Source: Parietichytrium sp. I65-24A (Eukaryota; Sar; Bigyra; Thraustochytrida; Thraustochytriidae). Taken from it: a stretch of 64,000 nucleotides of DNA. Shown here piece after piece: positions 10,539 through 20,845 of this stretch. The translations under genes and the position numbers were made by a program. The DNA lies in NCBI GenBank assembly GCA_012862575.1, contig BLSF01000001.1:1116001-1180000 (forward strand). The letters run 5' to 3'. Positions within the stretch are counted from its first letter, which is position 1; each line of letters opens with the position of its first letter. The notes below the pieces were generated by a model. That model was given only the letters and a program-made list of their open reading frames with translations, made no database searches and had not been told where the DNA came from.

Positions 10539-11982
10539 TTTCACACCACAACCACGCAACTAAACCACTACGCAAATGCAAAAATGCAAACACACTCTTC
10601 ACAATCTTCGCACTCTTTCGCACTCTTCCCACTCTTCGCACTCTTTGCTCCTCCTTCCTTCCTTCCTTACTTCCTTCTCGCGCATCAACTATCTCTGCTA
10701 TTCCCCTTATTCTGTGTAACTCGCGCTACCTCGCGCTACAACTCTCTCTCTCAATCTCCCTCTCCAAGTCTCTCTCTCTGTCTCGACGTTTGGCTACAGG
10801 CAGTATGGACATGTACGGACAGCTACCCCGCCGCAGCGCTCTTGCGGCAGAGTCCGCCAAGCCCTCGGTTGACGCTCTGCCGATGATGCCCGTGCGGGCA
10901 AGCTCCATCCTGCGACCCTTGCCTTCTCCCCGAGGGCTACAGTTTGCGGTGATCAGGGCTACCGCAGGAGTATCGTGCGTCTGTAGGCCCAGATAGCAAC
11001 GACTACGATTGGAGCAGGGTAGTCTGTTAATATGTTGCGCTCTGAGTATTACATTTTATTGTAGAAGGCAGATATTGATCTGTAGCATTAATCAATTATA
11101 CGAAGTAGCGCAGTGTCGGTAGGATTAGGGCTATAGGTTCTATGGAAAAGAGTAGGGGTGCGGCCGTCTCAGCAGCCACCCGCGATGCGGCAACCCTAAC
11201 CCAGGAAAATTGAACCCTAAAGGACGGTGGCAGTAACACCGTGGAGTCTGAGGAGCGAGCCAGGTTTTATACACCCTGTTTTGCTTTCTTTTTCTTTCTT
11301 CGCAACAAGGCCTCATTGAACAGACACCTCGAGACGAAGACGACGGGGGATTCGTCTCTCTTCTTCCCATTTATTAACTGTAAGTCAAAATTAGAGTGGT
11401 AATAATTGTCTGATTTCTGAATTCTGAAAATTGACAAAATCACCTTCTGACAGAGTCCCAAACAAAGTTAAGATCTGAAAACTCCGAGAGTCCGCGACCA
11501 CCAAGACCCAAACCAAAACCACAACCAATACAAGTGCATCCGACGACCCAAGAACCCAGAAAACCAAGAACCAGGAGCCCGAGAACCCACCTCACTCAAA
11601 GTCGGCAGCAACTGCAGCAGCACATAGCACCACGTTCAATCTCATCGCGGACATTTCCCAAACACAAATTCAGTTCCACACTGCGGAACGCATGTGGCTG
11701 GCACCAACCACTTCCCCTCACAAAAATTCCACCAACCACTCCCTAGCACATCCTCACTCCATTCTACCCACACCTACCTTCCACTACCTCTTTCCTCTAG
11801 CCAGCTACCACTACCCTTCCGCGTAGCCATCCACTACGACCCCACCCCCCTCTCACAACAAACAACCCACACTCTCTCTCACAGTCGGCAGATTGGCATA
11901 CGTGCAAAGGGTACTCGGCGAGTACACACATCCGCGTGACTCTGCGGCAGTAACGGCAGTAACAGCGGGGGCGAACAAGAGA
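10539..11982. promoter_or_regulatory. Divergent intergenic region between bL12m and DDX47
   Basis: About 1.4 kb with no supported gene. Near the bL12 start (10590-10655) copies of TTCGCACTC recur; near 10740-10790 there is a CTCTCT tract. Near the helicase start (11530-11610) the sequence is built of GAACCC/AACCAA words. Confidence 0.5.
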
Positions 11983-13518
11983 ATGGCGGGGGCGTCGGAC
12001 CTTGGGGACGAGCTCATGCGAGAGCTCAAGTCCAGCTCGTTCTCCAAGAAGAAGGGCAAGAGCAAGAGCATGAGCATGAGCAAGAGTAAGAGCAGTGAAA
12101 ATAATAGCGACAAGAAACGCAAGATGGAGGAAGATGATTCCGAGGTGGAAGAAGAAGTACCCAGGTCGGAGGTTGAAGAAGACAGAGATGGAGCAGAAGA
12201 TGAGAGTGCTGAGGAGAACGAGGACGGGGATGAGGACGGGGCAAGCGTGTTTGCAGCTGATAAGAAGACTTTCGAGGAGCTGGGAGTGGATGCAGAGTTG
12301 TGCAGGGCGACTGAGCAGCTGGGATGGACGCACGCTACGAAGATTCAGGAAGAGGCGATCCCACATGCGTTGGCTGGAAGGGACATTATTGGCCTCGCCG
12401 AAACCGGGAGCGGCAAAACTGGCGCGTTCACGCTGCCGATGCTGTGCGGGCTCCTGAAAGAGCCCTCGCGGAGGCTGTATGCGCTGGTCCTCGCTCCAAC
12501 TCGCGAGCTTGCATTCCAGATCCACGAGGTGGCACAAGCTCTCGGCGGGTTCATCGGTGCCAAAAGTTGCTGTGTGGTCGGTGGTGTAGATCGCGTTGCG
12601 CAAGCGATTGCGCTAGCAAAGAAACCCCACATCGTGATCGGCACTCCTGGACGCATTGTCGACCACTTGGAGCACACCAAAGGATTCTCGCTGGACTCCA
12701 CAAAAGTGCTCGTCTTGGATGAAGCTGATCGAATGTTGTCCATGGACTTCCAGCAAGAGATTGACACTATCTTGCAGGTGATGCCCCCTCGTAGCCGCCG
12801 ACAAACCTTTCTTTTTAGTGCTACCATGACCGCAAAGGTTTCCAAGCTGAAGAGAGCCTCCCTGAATGACCCCGTCAAGGTAGAAGTGAGCCAAAGCAAA
12901 TACCAGACGGTCAAAACCTTGGTGCAACAGTACTTGCTGGTTCCCGCAAAGTACAAGGATGTATATCTGGTGTACATTCTAAATGAGCTCGCTGGCCAGA
13001 CGGGGATAATCTTTACTTCCACGGTGGCAAACGCCGATCGAATCGCATACCTTCTTAGAAATCTTGGCATCGGTTCCATCGCCCTGCACGGACAAATGGC
13101 GCAAACGAAACGTCTTGGAGCACTCAACAACTTTAAGACCAAAGGAAACAACATCTTGATTGCCACGGACGTAGCTGCAAGAGGTCTTGATATTCCATCT
13201 GTTGATCTCGTTGTGAACTACGATGTGCCGGGAAACAGCAAGGACTACGTCCATAGAGTGGGCCGTACTGCGCGTGCAGGTAAGGCCGGCCGGGCGGTGA
13301 CCATGGTCACACAGTATGATTTGGAGATTTATCAGCGGATTGAAGCGCTTCTTCAAAAGAAGTTGGACGAGTTTCCTGCAACAAAGGATATGGTGATGGT
13401 TTTGCACGATCGCGTTATGGAAGCGAATCGTCAAGCAATGAACAAAATCAAGGAGCGCGACGAATCCGGAAAAGGCAAAAGGAAGGGCGGTGCTGGAAAG
13501 CGACGCAAAACCAAGTAG
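11983..13518 (+). CDS. DDX47: DEAD-box RNA helicase DDX47/Rrp3
   Basis: 511 residues from the first ATG; the longer frame starts with TTG. Residues 1-85 are a Lys/Ser then Glu/Asp-rich nuclear tail. All helicase motifs are present in order: Q motif region, AETGSGKT (motif I), PTRELA (Ia), TPGR (Ib), DEAD (II), SAT (III), then [11 protein letters not shown] (V) and [10 protein letters not shown] (VI). The stretch [13 protein letters not shown] after motif VI and the basic tail rich in Lys and Arg match DDX47/Rrp3 rather than other DEAD-box families. In yeast and humans this helicase acts in the nucleolus in 18S rRNA processing within the small-subunit processome. No key residue is missing. Confidence 0.93.
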   Translation: MAGASDLGDELMRELKSSSFSKKKGKSKSMSMSKSKSSENNSDKKRKMEEDDSEVEEEVPRSEVEEDRDGAEDESAEENEDGDEDGASVFAADKKTFEELGVDAELCRATEQLGWTHATKIQEEAIPHALAGRDIIGLAETGSGKTGAFTLPMLCGLLKEPSRRLYALVLAPTRELAFQIHEVAQALGGFIGAKSCCVVGGVDRVAQAIALAKKPHIVIGTPGRIVDHLEHTKGFSLDSTKVLVLDEADRMLSMDFQQEIDTILQVMPPRSRRQTFLFSATMTAKVSKLKRASLNDPVKVEVSQSKYQTVKTLVQQYLLVPAKYKDVYLVYILNELAGQTGIIFTSTVANADRIAYLLRNLGIGSIALHGQMAQTKRLGALNNFKTKGNNILIATDVAARGLDIPSVDLVVNYDVPGNSKDYVHRVGRTARAGKAGRAVTMVTQYDLEIYQRIEALLQKKLDEFPATKDMVMVLHDRVMEANRQAMNKIKERDESGKGKRKGGAGKRRKTK

Positions 13519-13834
13519 AAGTAGCCTGTATCTCTGATGCCTTCCAACTCTTTTTGTTGAACTGCAATTGTTGATGAGGCAAATGGCGTCAGCGTAATTT
13601 TCAGCTGTTGTATAAAAGGCAAAACTTTAAAACCGATTACATGCGGGTCCCTCTTCGTTCTCTGGCGCCTGCGGTGAAGCTATAGCGCTCTACCGCAAAA
13701 TTTGGGCAAATTGAGAACCAAGAGTCAAACGACCACTTTTTGAAAACTGTGTGCGGAAAGAAAAGAGAGAGTAAAAGCATGAAGAATGTCAAAAGCTTCC
13801 GTTCAAAATTATATGGTACTACGTACAGCACTTG
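13519..13834. other. Short convergent 3' spacer
   Basis: About 316 bp between the convergent DDX47 and kinesin genes; nothing but the two 3' ends is expected or seen. Confidence 0.5.
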
Positions 13835-16015
13835 TCAGTCAAATAAAAATTTTTGTTCTTCCTCCTCAGCTTCTGTAGATTGCGAACCATTGTAGCGAGT
13901 AGCATTTCCTTGGCCGTACAGCTTTTCTCGCCCTGTACCCTTCTGTCGAATCGGAGACGTTTGTTGCGGCCTCGTCAGCCCTGGCGGCTCATCCAAGTCA
14001 ACTTGAGGCGCAGTTCGAGAAGTCGGGCCCGATTGCCCGTTCAGAGCAGGCGGGGCCGGATAACCGAGTGCGCTAGCAGTAATGCCAGCCATCCGAAGTT
14101 GGTTGAGAAGAAAAGCCTCCTTATGGCGGAGCTCTTGAACAGTTCCATGAAGTCTGTGATTCTCTTCTTCGATGGCTTGAATTCCCTGATCCTCCGCATC
14201 TTGCGCAGAACGCCTCTGGAAATCCCAGCGCTCTTTCATGCGATCGAGTTGCTGGCGCAGGTGCTCATTTTCGCCCCGCAGCTTATCGACTGCGACTGCG
14301 TCCTTCTGACCATTGTCGGTGTGCACAAACACTTCCTCCAAATTTTCTAGCTTTCGCTGGAGCGCTTCGTTCTCCATCATGGCCGTGCGAAAGTTCCGCT
14401 CTGCGCTGACTTCTCGATACCTCATCGCGCCGTTCTCTGCTCGCAAAACCTCAATTTCCTTCGCATATCCAGCCAGCACGACTTCAATGCTTGGTCCGGC
14501 GCGATTTGTTGGCGAAGCAACCGAGGGAATACGTTGAGCAACGCCTGCTTTTGGGGAAGTGGGACCAGTCCTTTGTCCCATCGGGGCGTTGGGGGAAAAT
14601 GTGTTGATACCCGGAGGGAATAAGTTCCCTGTTTTGCCCCCGATGCCATCTACAATTGGTGGTAGCATGAGGCCCTCAGAGTCCTCATCATCCCTCCTGC
14701 CGCCTTGGGTTCCTCCATTCTGTCGTAAATACTCGTTTTCGGCTTTTAAAAGACGTATTTCCTCTTTCAAACGGGCGATGAGCTTTTCTTTTGGGTCCAT
14801 GTTGAGCGTGGGCGTGTTCTTGATCCTGCTAGCTCGTGACCCGTACTTGAGTGTGTTCAATGTTTCTTCTAGATAAGAAGCCGCGGGGCTGATACAGCAG
14901 GTCATTAACGCCAGTGAGTTGCCACCCAGACAATCGTTTAGTAGCTTTGTCAGCTTTGAATCGCGGATTGGTATGTGCGCAGAGGCGCTTAACTGGCTCT
15001 GGGTACCCGAGAGAGCACTAATACACTTTGAAAGGACGAATAGAGACTTGTTGATGGAAGTGGTTTCAGTCAGAGTAACACCTTCTGAATTGGTTTGTTT
15101 GAGTCTCTCGCTCCCTGCAAGATCGACAAACCTTGTAATTCCCTCTCGTTTCACTTGGTGGCCGTCCTCATCGATAGTGGTGGCCTCAAGGTGCAGAGTG
15201 AGGATGCTGTGTGAACGGGACGAGTCCTTGTTCAATGAGTGCGAGCCCACGCGCCTGTTACGATGGCCTTCACTCACCACCTCGAATACCTCGTCGACGC
15301 TGTTGCACAACACCACGCAAAGATCCTCCACAAAGAAACCCATCCTGGACGACCATCGAACGGGCAACGAGTTATTGCTCATGTTGAGAAGATCGAAGAC
15401 CTGTTCGTTGTAGATCTCGCAATAGCTCGCTTTGATAGAATACTCTGTGTTGGTTCTCTGCTGCGCCTCGTCAAAGATGTAGTTGACGCTCCGAATAATC
15501 AGCCCGTCAGCATCTGAACCCCCGCGATAGCTTTCGGCGGCAATTTGCTCCTCGTAGCCGCTCATCGTGAATGTTTTACCGGAACCTGTTTGTCCGTAGG
15601 CAAAAACGCACGATTTGTATCCATTCAAAGAGGAGTCCAACAATTTTCGGATACCGCATTCCTCAAAAAACTGCGCTTGAGTCGTACTTTCGTCAAAACA
15701 TCGGTTGAAATTGAACGACTTTTCAGTCTTCCCCGCGCCTGGCACTCTTTGCGCCAGTCGTATAGTTTGACCGTTCTCGGTCTCAACAATATTTGGGTCA
15801 TTGCGCTGCAGCTCTGACGACGAAAGCGGTCTTACACGAACGACCACTTTGATGTTGGTGTCTCCGCTCGTCGAAGGCGTACTGTCCACCGTCCCCTTGC
15901 TCGAAACACTGCTCCGAGTGTTCGGCCGGGAACTCTGATTCGGTGTGCTCCCACCGCTGGGGCCCGAGCTCGGCGTCGTTGTCGTTCGCACCGGGCTGCG
16001 CATTCTACGGTCCAT
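13835..16015 (-). CDS. Kinesin with N-terminal motor, KIF12/kinesin-16-like
   Basis: 726 residues, ATG start. A Ser/Thr/Pro-rich head (1-50) leads to a complete motor domain (about 53-405): P-loop GQTGSGKT (141-148), switch I SSRSH (265-269), switch II DLAGSE (298-303). The stretch GFFVEDLCVVLCNSVDEV and the following GHRNRRVGSHSLN resemble KIF12 (kinesin-16) more than conventional kinesins; I rate the subfamily as probable only. A coiled-coil neck follows (about 405-440), then a Pro/Gly-rich hinge and a second coiled coil (about 510-660). It should be a plus-end microtubule motor. Its cargo is unknown; the nearby axonemal genes make a ciliary role possible but do not prove it. Confidence 0.93.
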   Translation of the reverse strand: MDRRMRSPVRTTTTPSSGPSGGSTPNQSSRPNTRSSVSSKGTVDSTPSTSGDTNIKVVVRVRPLSSSELQRNDPNIVETENGQTIRLAQRVPGAGKTEKSFNFNRCFDESTTQAQFFEECGIRKLLDSSLNGYKSCVFAYGQTGSGKTFTMSGYEEQIAAESYRGGSDADGLIIRSVNYIFDEAQQRTNTEYSIKASYCEIYNEQVFDLLNMSNNSLPVRWSSRMGFFVEDLCVVLCNSVDEVFEVVSEGHRNRRVGSHSLNKDSSRSHSILTLHLEATTIDEDGHQVKREGITRFVDLAGSERLKQTNSEGVTLTETTSINKSLFVLSKCISALSGTQSQLSASAHIPIRDSKLTKLLNDCLGGNSLALMTCCISPAASYLEETLNTLKYGSRASRIKNTPTLNMDPKEKLIARLKEEIRLLKAENEYLRQNGGTQGGRRDDEDSEGLMLPPIVDGIGGKTGNLFPPGINTFSPNAPMGQRTGPTSPKAGVAQRIPSVASPTNRAGPSIEVVLAGYAKEIEVLRAENGAMRYREVSAERNFRTAMMENEALQRKLENLEEVFVHTDNGQKDAVAVDKLRGENEHLRQQLDRMKERWDFQRRSAQDAEDQGIQAIEEENHRLHGTVQELRHKEAFLLNQLRMAGITASALGYPAPPALNGQSGPTSRTAPQVDLDEPPGLTRPQQTSPIRQKGTGREKLYGQGNATRYNGSQSTEAEEEEQKFLFD

Positions 16016-16050
16016 GGTCCTCGCTCCTCCGGCTGCAAGGAAGGCCGCCT

Positions 16051-16077
16051 GGTGCTCCAGGTGCTCCAGGTGCTCCG
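16051..16077. repeat. 9-bp tandem repeat, 3 copies
   Basis: GGTGCTCCA three times (the last copy differs at its final base), about 35 bp upstream of the kinesin ATG on the minus strand, so probably in its 5' leader. Confidence 0.85.
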
Positions 16078-17060
16078 GCCTTCGCGCGCTTTCGGCGGAC
16101 GATGGTACCCCTCGGGAGATAGGCTAAAATGACCCACGATGCCTATCTATACGCTACACGGAGCGGGTTGTGTTGCTTGAAGGTGGGAATGCATAGGAGC
16201 TAGCAGACTGTAAGCTCAAATTCTGCTCGCGAATGGGGATCCCGGCAGCCATCTCTAGACCAGGAGCAGTAAAGAAAGTAAGAAAGACAGGTCATGCAAA
16301 ATACTCGTTGTCAATGCTCAATGCATTAATAATGCATCGAGGAGGCGGTCGCGAGCAATAGTATGAATACTCTTGTTCACCTTCAAGCCAAAGAAAAAAG
16401 CACGTCAACCAGCACCCAACACTTAAAAAGTTTTGAGCTACTACAACACAACGTCGTTGTGTGCTTTCTCATTTCGACGAAGATGCTCATGAACAGTGAA
16501 TACGAATAACAATAACAGCAACAACTGAACGCTCATGCGCTCGACTTTGCTGCATCATGATGATCGTGGAGCTGATGCTCTGTACTGGTCTGTTCACTGC
16601 CGCTTTGCAGGTGCAATAATAGGTGCAGCGCTAGTGTGAACATGTGACAATTCTGAAATCTACAGTAAATTAGCAATGTAATTTCTGGATTCTGGATTCT
16701 GAATTCTTTTGACAAGTGAATTCTGAAACTCAACAGCTCAACTCAAGGCTCAGGCTCAGCTCAGCTCATAAATTGGTAAACGGACAAATTTTTGAGTTCA
16801 GCGCTATCGTTATTTACGACATAGAGTAGAACTCGGAAATCAGGAAACGCCAGTACCAGCACTACCCTTCGGGAACGAGCAGCTCATTGTTCCTCGGCGT
16901 GCGATGGTACCGTTATGAGAAACTTCACCGTGACCGCGAGTGAAAAGTTGAACTGGAGCTTTGAGCTGAATTCTGAATTTGCGACGATTGATGTCACTCT
17001 GGTGCAGGTCAATCCTTGGACTTGAAGCCACGTTTGGACCACGGCTGCCGCAGAATGCAG

Positions 17061-17095
17061 ATTGCAGATTGCAGATTGCGAATTGCAGATTGCAG
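17061..17095. repeat. 7-bp tandem repeat, 5 copies
   Basis: ATTGCAG repeated five times, one copy reading ATTGCGA. It lies about 620 bp upstream of the K+ channel ATG. Confidence 0.85.
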
Positions 17096-17714
17096 ATGAT
17101 GTCGAGTGCTGCCCTGCCCGATGATTGAAGCTGCACTGATTTGTCAGCCGTTGCACGTTCGCAAAGTGGTGTTCTCAATTTCCCGAGGCGGCTAGATTGC
17201 AACGCCTTTCGACAGAGTGTGAGTGCTCAGATGCTTCCTCTTCCACTCCGTAGCCTTCGTGCGTTGCGATTTCAAGAACAGAATTCAGATCAATTAACTT
17301 TATTCACTGTCAGAACGACACGATTGAGCCGTCGATTGCCCCATGCTCTTCTGGCTTGTGGCAGAGGGTAAGGAAGGAGGGAAGGAAAGAAGTTGCCAAC
17401 GTTACCTTTGTTACAATAGCAGGTAGGCTTGCCTGCTGCCCCGGCCTTCCATCGCCATAGGAGACATAAAAGGCTGGTTGCTAGCAAGTTGAAAGCGTGG
17501 CACCATTACACTGGCGCGGCAGAGGCAGGGAGCGCAAGTATCCAATGCGATCGGGCGTCTGAACTGTCCAAGTCTCAAAGTACGCAGGCGAGCAACGCCT
17601 GCAAGAAGAGCCGGCTGTGGTTGTAGCCCTGCGTTTGTTTAGAAAACGGCGAACGTCACGCGCCGAGAAAGTGAAGGCCTGGCAGGCGTGCTGGAGGCAA
17701 CGGTGCCGGGAGAA

Positions 17715-19538
17715 ATGCAGGCAGCCTCGGCGTCCATACAGATTACCGCTGGCAATGTCAGGAACGCGGAGCGACCACAGGCAAATGGGTTGAGCAGCAA
17801 GGCTTCGGGCGACGAGAAGAATGGCAGACAGAACAGGAAGGTGGCACCCAGTGCACCAGACAACTTTGCAACAGGGAAACAAGAGCCCGCCTTGACAAAA
17901 AATTTGAGTGAAAAGGCGATCACCAAAGTCGTCGAGGAAGCAGAGCGCATGGTCGTAAGCCCGGGGGCGCCTGGACCATCGAGGTTTTCCAAGTACCTCA
18001 TCAACCCAAATTCTCCAAGGCGAAATATATGGGATTTGGTTGTGATATTTGCCCTCTTGTACGTCGCGAGCGTCACACCATTTGAAACTGCATTTCTGAC
18101 GGAATCCGGCCTGGCCCTGACGATCTCGAATCGCGTCATTGATGTCACATTCGGAATTGACATCATCATGAATTTTCTTACCCCTTTTCAAACGTCGCAT
18201 GGGGTTTGGGTTTCGGACCACAAATCTATTGCACTGAGCTATTTGTCAAGTTGGTTTTTGTTGGACTTTGTCAGCGTTCTGCCCTTCGAGATGGTCAAGC
18301 TGGTTCGTCTTCTTCGCTTAGCCAAGCTCCTTCGTATTTTTCGCGCGAGTCGAGTTTTGAAGAGATGGGAGAGTAGGATTTCTATTTCGTTTGGAGTGAT
18401 CACCTTGGCCAAGTTCGTCCTGTACATGCTCATGCTTGCGCACTGGCTAGCTTGTTTGATCAAACTGGTTGAGGGCTACGAGGTGGACAGCGACGAAGGC
18501 GTCAACACGTGGCTCATAAACTACTTGGGGGACTCTGATGAACTCACGCCCTTCCAAAAATACAATGTAGCACTGTACTGGTCCACAATGACTGTCACCA
18601 CGATCGGCTATGGAGACGTGATCCCGAAAACCGACGCAGAGAGATGGGTTGTAACTTTTGCCATGTTTTTAGGTGGGAGTGCTTACGCATACATTGTCGG
18701 AAGCGTGTGTGGCTTGGTTGCGAGCATGGGCGAGATGCAAGCTCGGCTGCATCGAAAGATCGACGATCTCAACATTTTCATGGAAGAGAAAAAGCTTCCG
18801 CGATCTCTTCGCATTTCCCTTCGAGAGTACTTTCTTTATTCTGCAAAGAAAGCTAGGTTTGAGAGCTACGAGGCTCTTCTCAGTGAAATGTCGCCCGGCA
18901 TGCGCGATGACATCTTTTTTCGCACCCGCGCAGTCTGGGTGGCTTGCATTCCTTTCACACACTGTGCATCGCAATTCGAGAAGAAGCACTTTATCACGGC
19001 TTTGGCATCCAAGCTCGAGCAGGTGATTTATCCGCCTCAGGAGCGAATGATTCGGCCCGGTGTAGTGGCGCGCCAAATGTACATCATTGAGCGGGGAGTG
19101 GTGATGCTCAACAAGACGTATTTTGTTCCAGCGGAGCAGCCTGGCTTTGAGGAAACGCCTGTGATCAACCTCTCGAACACCATTGGTGCTGCAGAGAAGC
19201 TCATTCTTGTGCGCGGCAAAACCTTTGGGGACGACTTTGTTTTAGCAAACCATCGGCGCCGTTACCATTGTGTCTCGCTGACTTATGTGGAGCTCTATTT
19301 GCTGACTCGAGATGCGCTCCTGAGTATTTTTGAGGACGAGACCTTTCCGGAAACATGGAGAAATTTTAGAAAGTACGTCATTAAATTGGCTTTCCGCACG
19401 AAGTTTGTGCGCGCTGCAAAGATATATCAGGCCAAGCGAAGGCAAATGGAGAGACTCTCCATCTCGCTGCCACCCGAAGAGCGTGACAAGATTTTGAAGC
19501 AGGTCTTCCACGGCGATGGCGCCGACCAAAGCTCTTAG
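17715..19538 (+). CDS. Voltage-gated K+ channel with cyclic-nucleotide-binding-like domain (EAG/KAT type)
   Basis: 607 residues from the first ATG (the longer frame starts at GTG). Six membrane segments lie between about residues 105 and 340. S4 carries a row of basic residues every third position (VKLVRLLRLAKLLRIFRASR). The pore has the K+ filter TTIGYGD (about 295-301). A C-linker follows, then a cyclic-nucleotide-binding-type domain (about 440-560) in which the nucleotide-contacting FGE...RxA cassette reads GKTFGDDFVLANHRRR: FGE has become FGD and the PRAA motif is absent. As in EAG/ERG and plant KAT channels, the domain may therefore not bind cyclic nucleotide. Expected in the plasma membrane or another cellular membrane. 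Confidence 0.93.
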   Translation: MQAASASIQITAGNVRNAERPQANGLSSKASGDEKNGRQNRKVAPSAPDNFATGKQEPALTKNLSEKAITKVVEEAERMVVSPGAPGPSRFSKYLINPNSPRRNIWDLVVIFALLYVASVTPFETAFLTESGLALTISNRVIDVTFGIDIIMNFLTPFQTSHGVWVSDHKSIALSYLSSWFLLDFVSVLPFEMVKLVRLLRLAKLLRIFRASRVLKRWESRISISFGVITLAKFVLYMLMLAHWLACLIKLVEGYEVDSDEGVNTWLINYLGDSDELTPFQKYNVALYWSTMTVTTIGYGDVIPKTDAERWVVTFAMFLGGSAYAYIVGSVCGLVASMGEMQARLHRKIDDLNIFMEEKKLPRSLRISLREYFLYSAKKARFESYEALLSEMSPGMRDDIFFRTRAVWVACIPFTHCASQFEKKHFITALASKLEQVIYPPQERMIRPGVVARQMYIIERGVVMLNKTYFVPAEQPGFEETPVINLSNTIGAAEKLILVRGKTFGDDFVLANHRRRYHCVSLTYVELYLLTRDALLSIFEDETFPETWRNFRKYVIKLAFRTKFVRAAKIYQAKRRQMERLSISLPPEERDKILKQVFHGDGADQSS

Positions 19539-20401
19539 AAATATGTAGATCATCGTCACGAAAAGAAGCTGCCATCTCGCCGTCTACTCGTTCCCCAAAT
19601 ATCGATCGAGAGGAAGACCTGCTGCGTCTCTTTTTCGGTGAAAGTGATAATTGTCTCCACGTGATTTTGAAAGCAAACTTCGTGGAAACTCGTCCCTACT
19701 GTTAGTTTGAATTCGGGACAAATTCCTTAGTGATCATAAGCAACCAACAAAAATTCTGATTCACATGTTTTCTCAATCTCTTGCAAGAGAGATTCATTCT
19801 CTTGTTTGCACTGCGGTTGTCGCGACGAAGACCTCAAGTGCCGCAGTCAAAATTCCTGCTCAAGCAAGACACCGGGTTCTCACTGTCATGCTTGGTGCAT
19901 GAAATCGGTGTCTCAAGAGCACACGTAAAATCAAGAAGCTTCTATAAAGCAAAGAATCGTCGTCTCGCTCGTGCAAATACGCACACAACGTCTTGAACGT
20001 TGACTTGTCAGCCCACTGCTACAAGGCTTGAACGACTTTCAGATTTTCTTCGAATCACACAAACGAAAACGAACGCACTGATCGTCCATCCTTTTCAAAA
20101 CTTTGACTTGATTCATTTTCGAACCAACTTTTGTCAATCCCGTCACCCTACTCCCACTACTGCTAAATTCTAAATTCCGCAAATCATTTCAAACGAACAC
20201 CACTGCTATCCACCGCCCTAGGTACCCATACGCCACACCGAACAAAATCTGTTCCAAGTTCTCCAGAACAGCTCGTTGATCCTCAGATCCAGAGGGAAAA
20301 AAGCCCAGCCCACCGACCGGCAGGGTGTCCGCGAGCGGGGAGGAGGAAGGGGAAAACGCCGAGCCGAAAGTCTGTACTCAGGCGAAACGCTTTCGCGGTC
20401 G

Positions 20402-20433
20402 CGCCAGTGCGCCAGTGCGTCAGTGCGTCAGTG
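20402..20433. repeat. 8-bp tandem repeat, 4 copies
   Basis: CGCCAGTG twice followed by CGTCAGTG twice, about 410 bp upstream of the EP400-like ATG. Confidence 0.85.
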
Positions 20434-20699
20434 CGGCGAAGAAACACATACCCGTATACACGCATACACCTTTAAACGCGTAAACGCGGCACCTTCGCCA
20501 GGCTTTTGGGATTTGCAATTGGTTTCCGAACTTACCGGAAAGAGTGTCCTCGGAGAGAGAGAGAGCGAGGACCCTTCCCCCCACACCTGGAGGTAGAAAG
20601 AGTAAAGAAAGAAAGAAAGGAAGAAAGAGGAAGTGTCGAGAGCTGAGAAGGAGAACGTTGGAGCTGGGCTTTGTGGAAGTGCCAAGTGCCTCAGTGTGT

Positions 20700-20733
20700 A
20701 TATACATATATATATATATTTATATATATATAT
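20700..20733. repeat. TA dinucleotide microsatellite
   Basis: A run of TA/ATA broken by a few other bases, about 110 bp upstream of the EP400-like ATG. Confidence 0.85.
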
Positions 20734-20845
20734 AACTTCGCATGCGAGCGGCTGGTGCGGGACAAATTAGTTTGTATTGGAAGGAGATCTCTGATAGTGG
20801 GAGGGAGCAGGTCCACTTGCGCGCGTTGCGCGAAGCTGGGCAACG

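Larger units (their letters stand above)
16016..17714. promoter_or_regulatory. Divergent intergenic region between kinesin and K+ channel
   Basis: About 1.7 kb, no supported gene. It contains the 9-bp array at 16051-16077 beside the kinesin start, an ATTCTGGATTCTGAATTC-type stretch at 16682-16730, and the 7-bp array at 17061-17095. Confidence 0.5.
19539..20845. other. Intergenic, 5' flank of the EP400-like gene
   Basis: About 1.3 kb without a supported gene. It contains the 8-bp array at 20402-20433, GAAA-rich sequence at 20595-20635 and a TA microsatellite at 20700-20733. Confidence 0.5.
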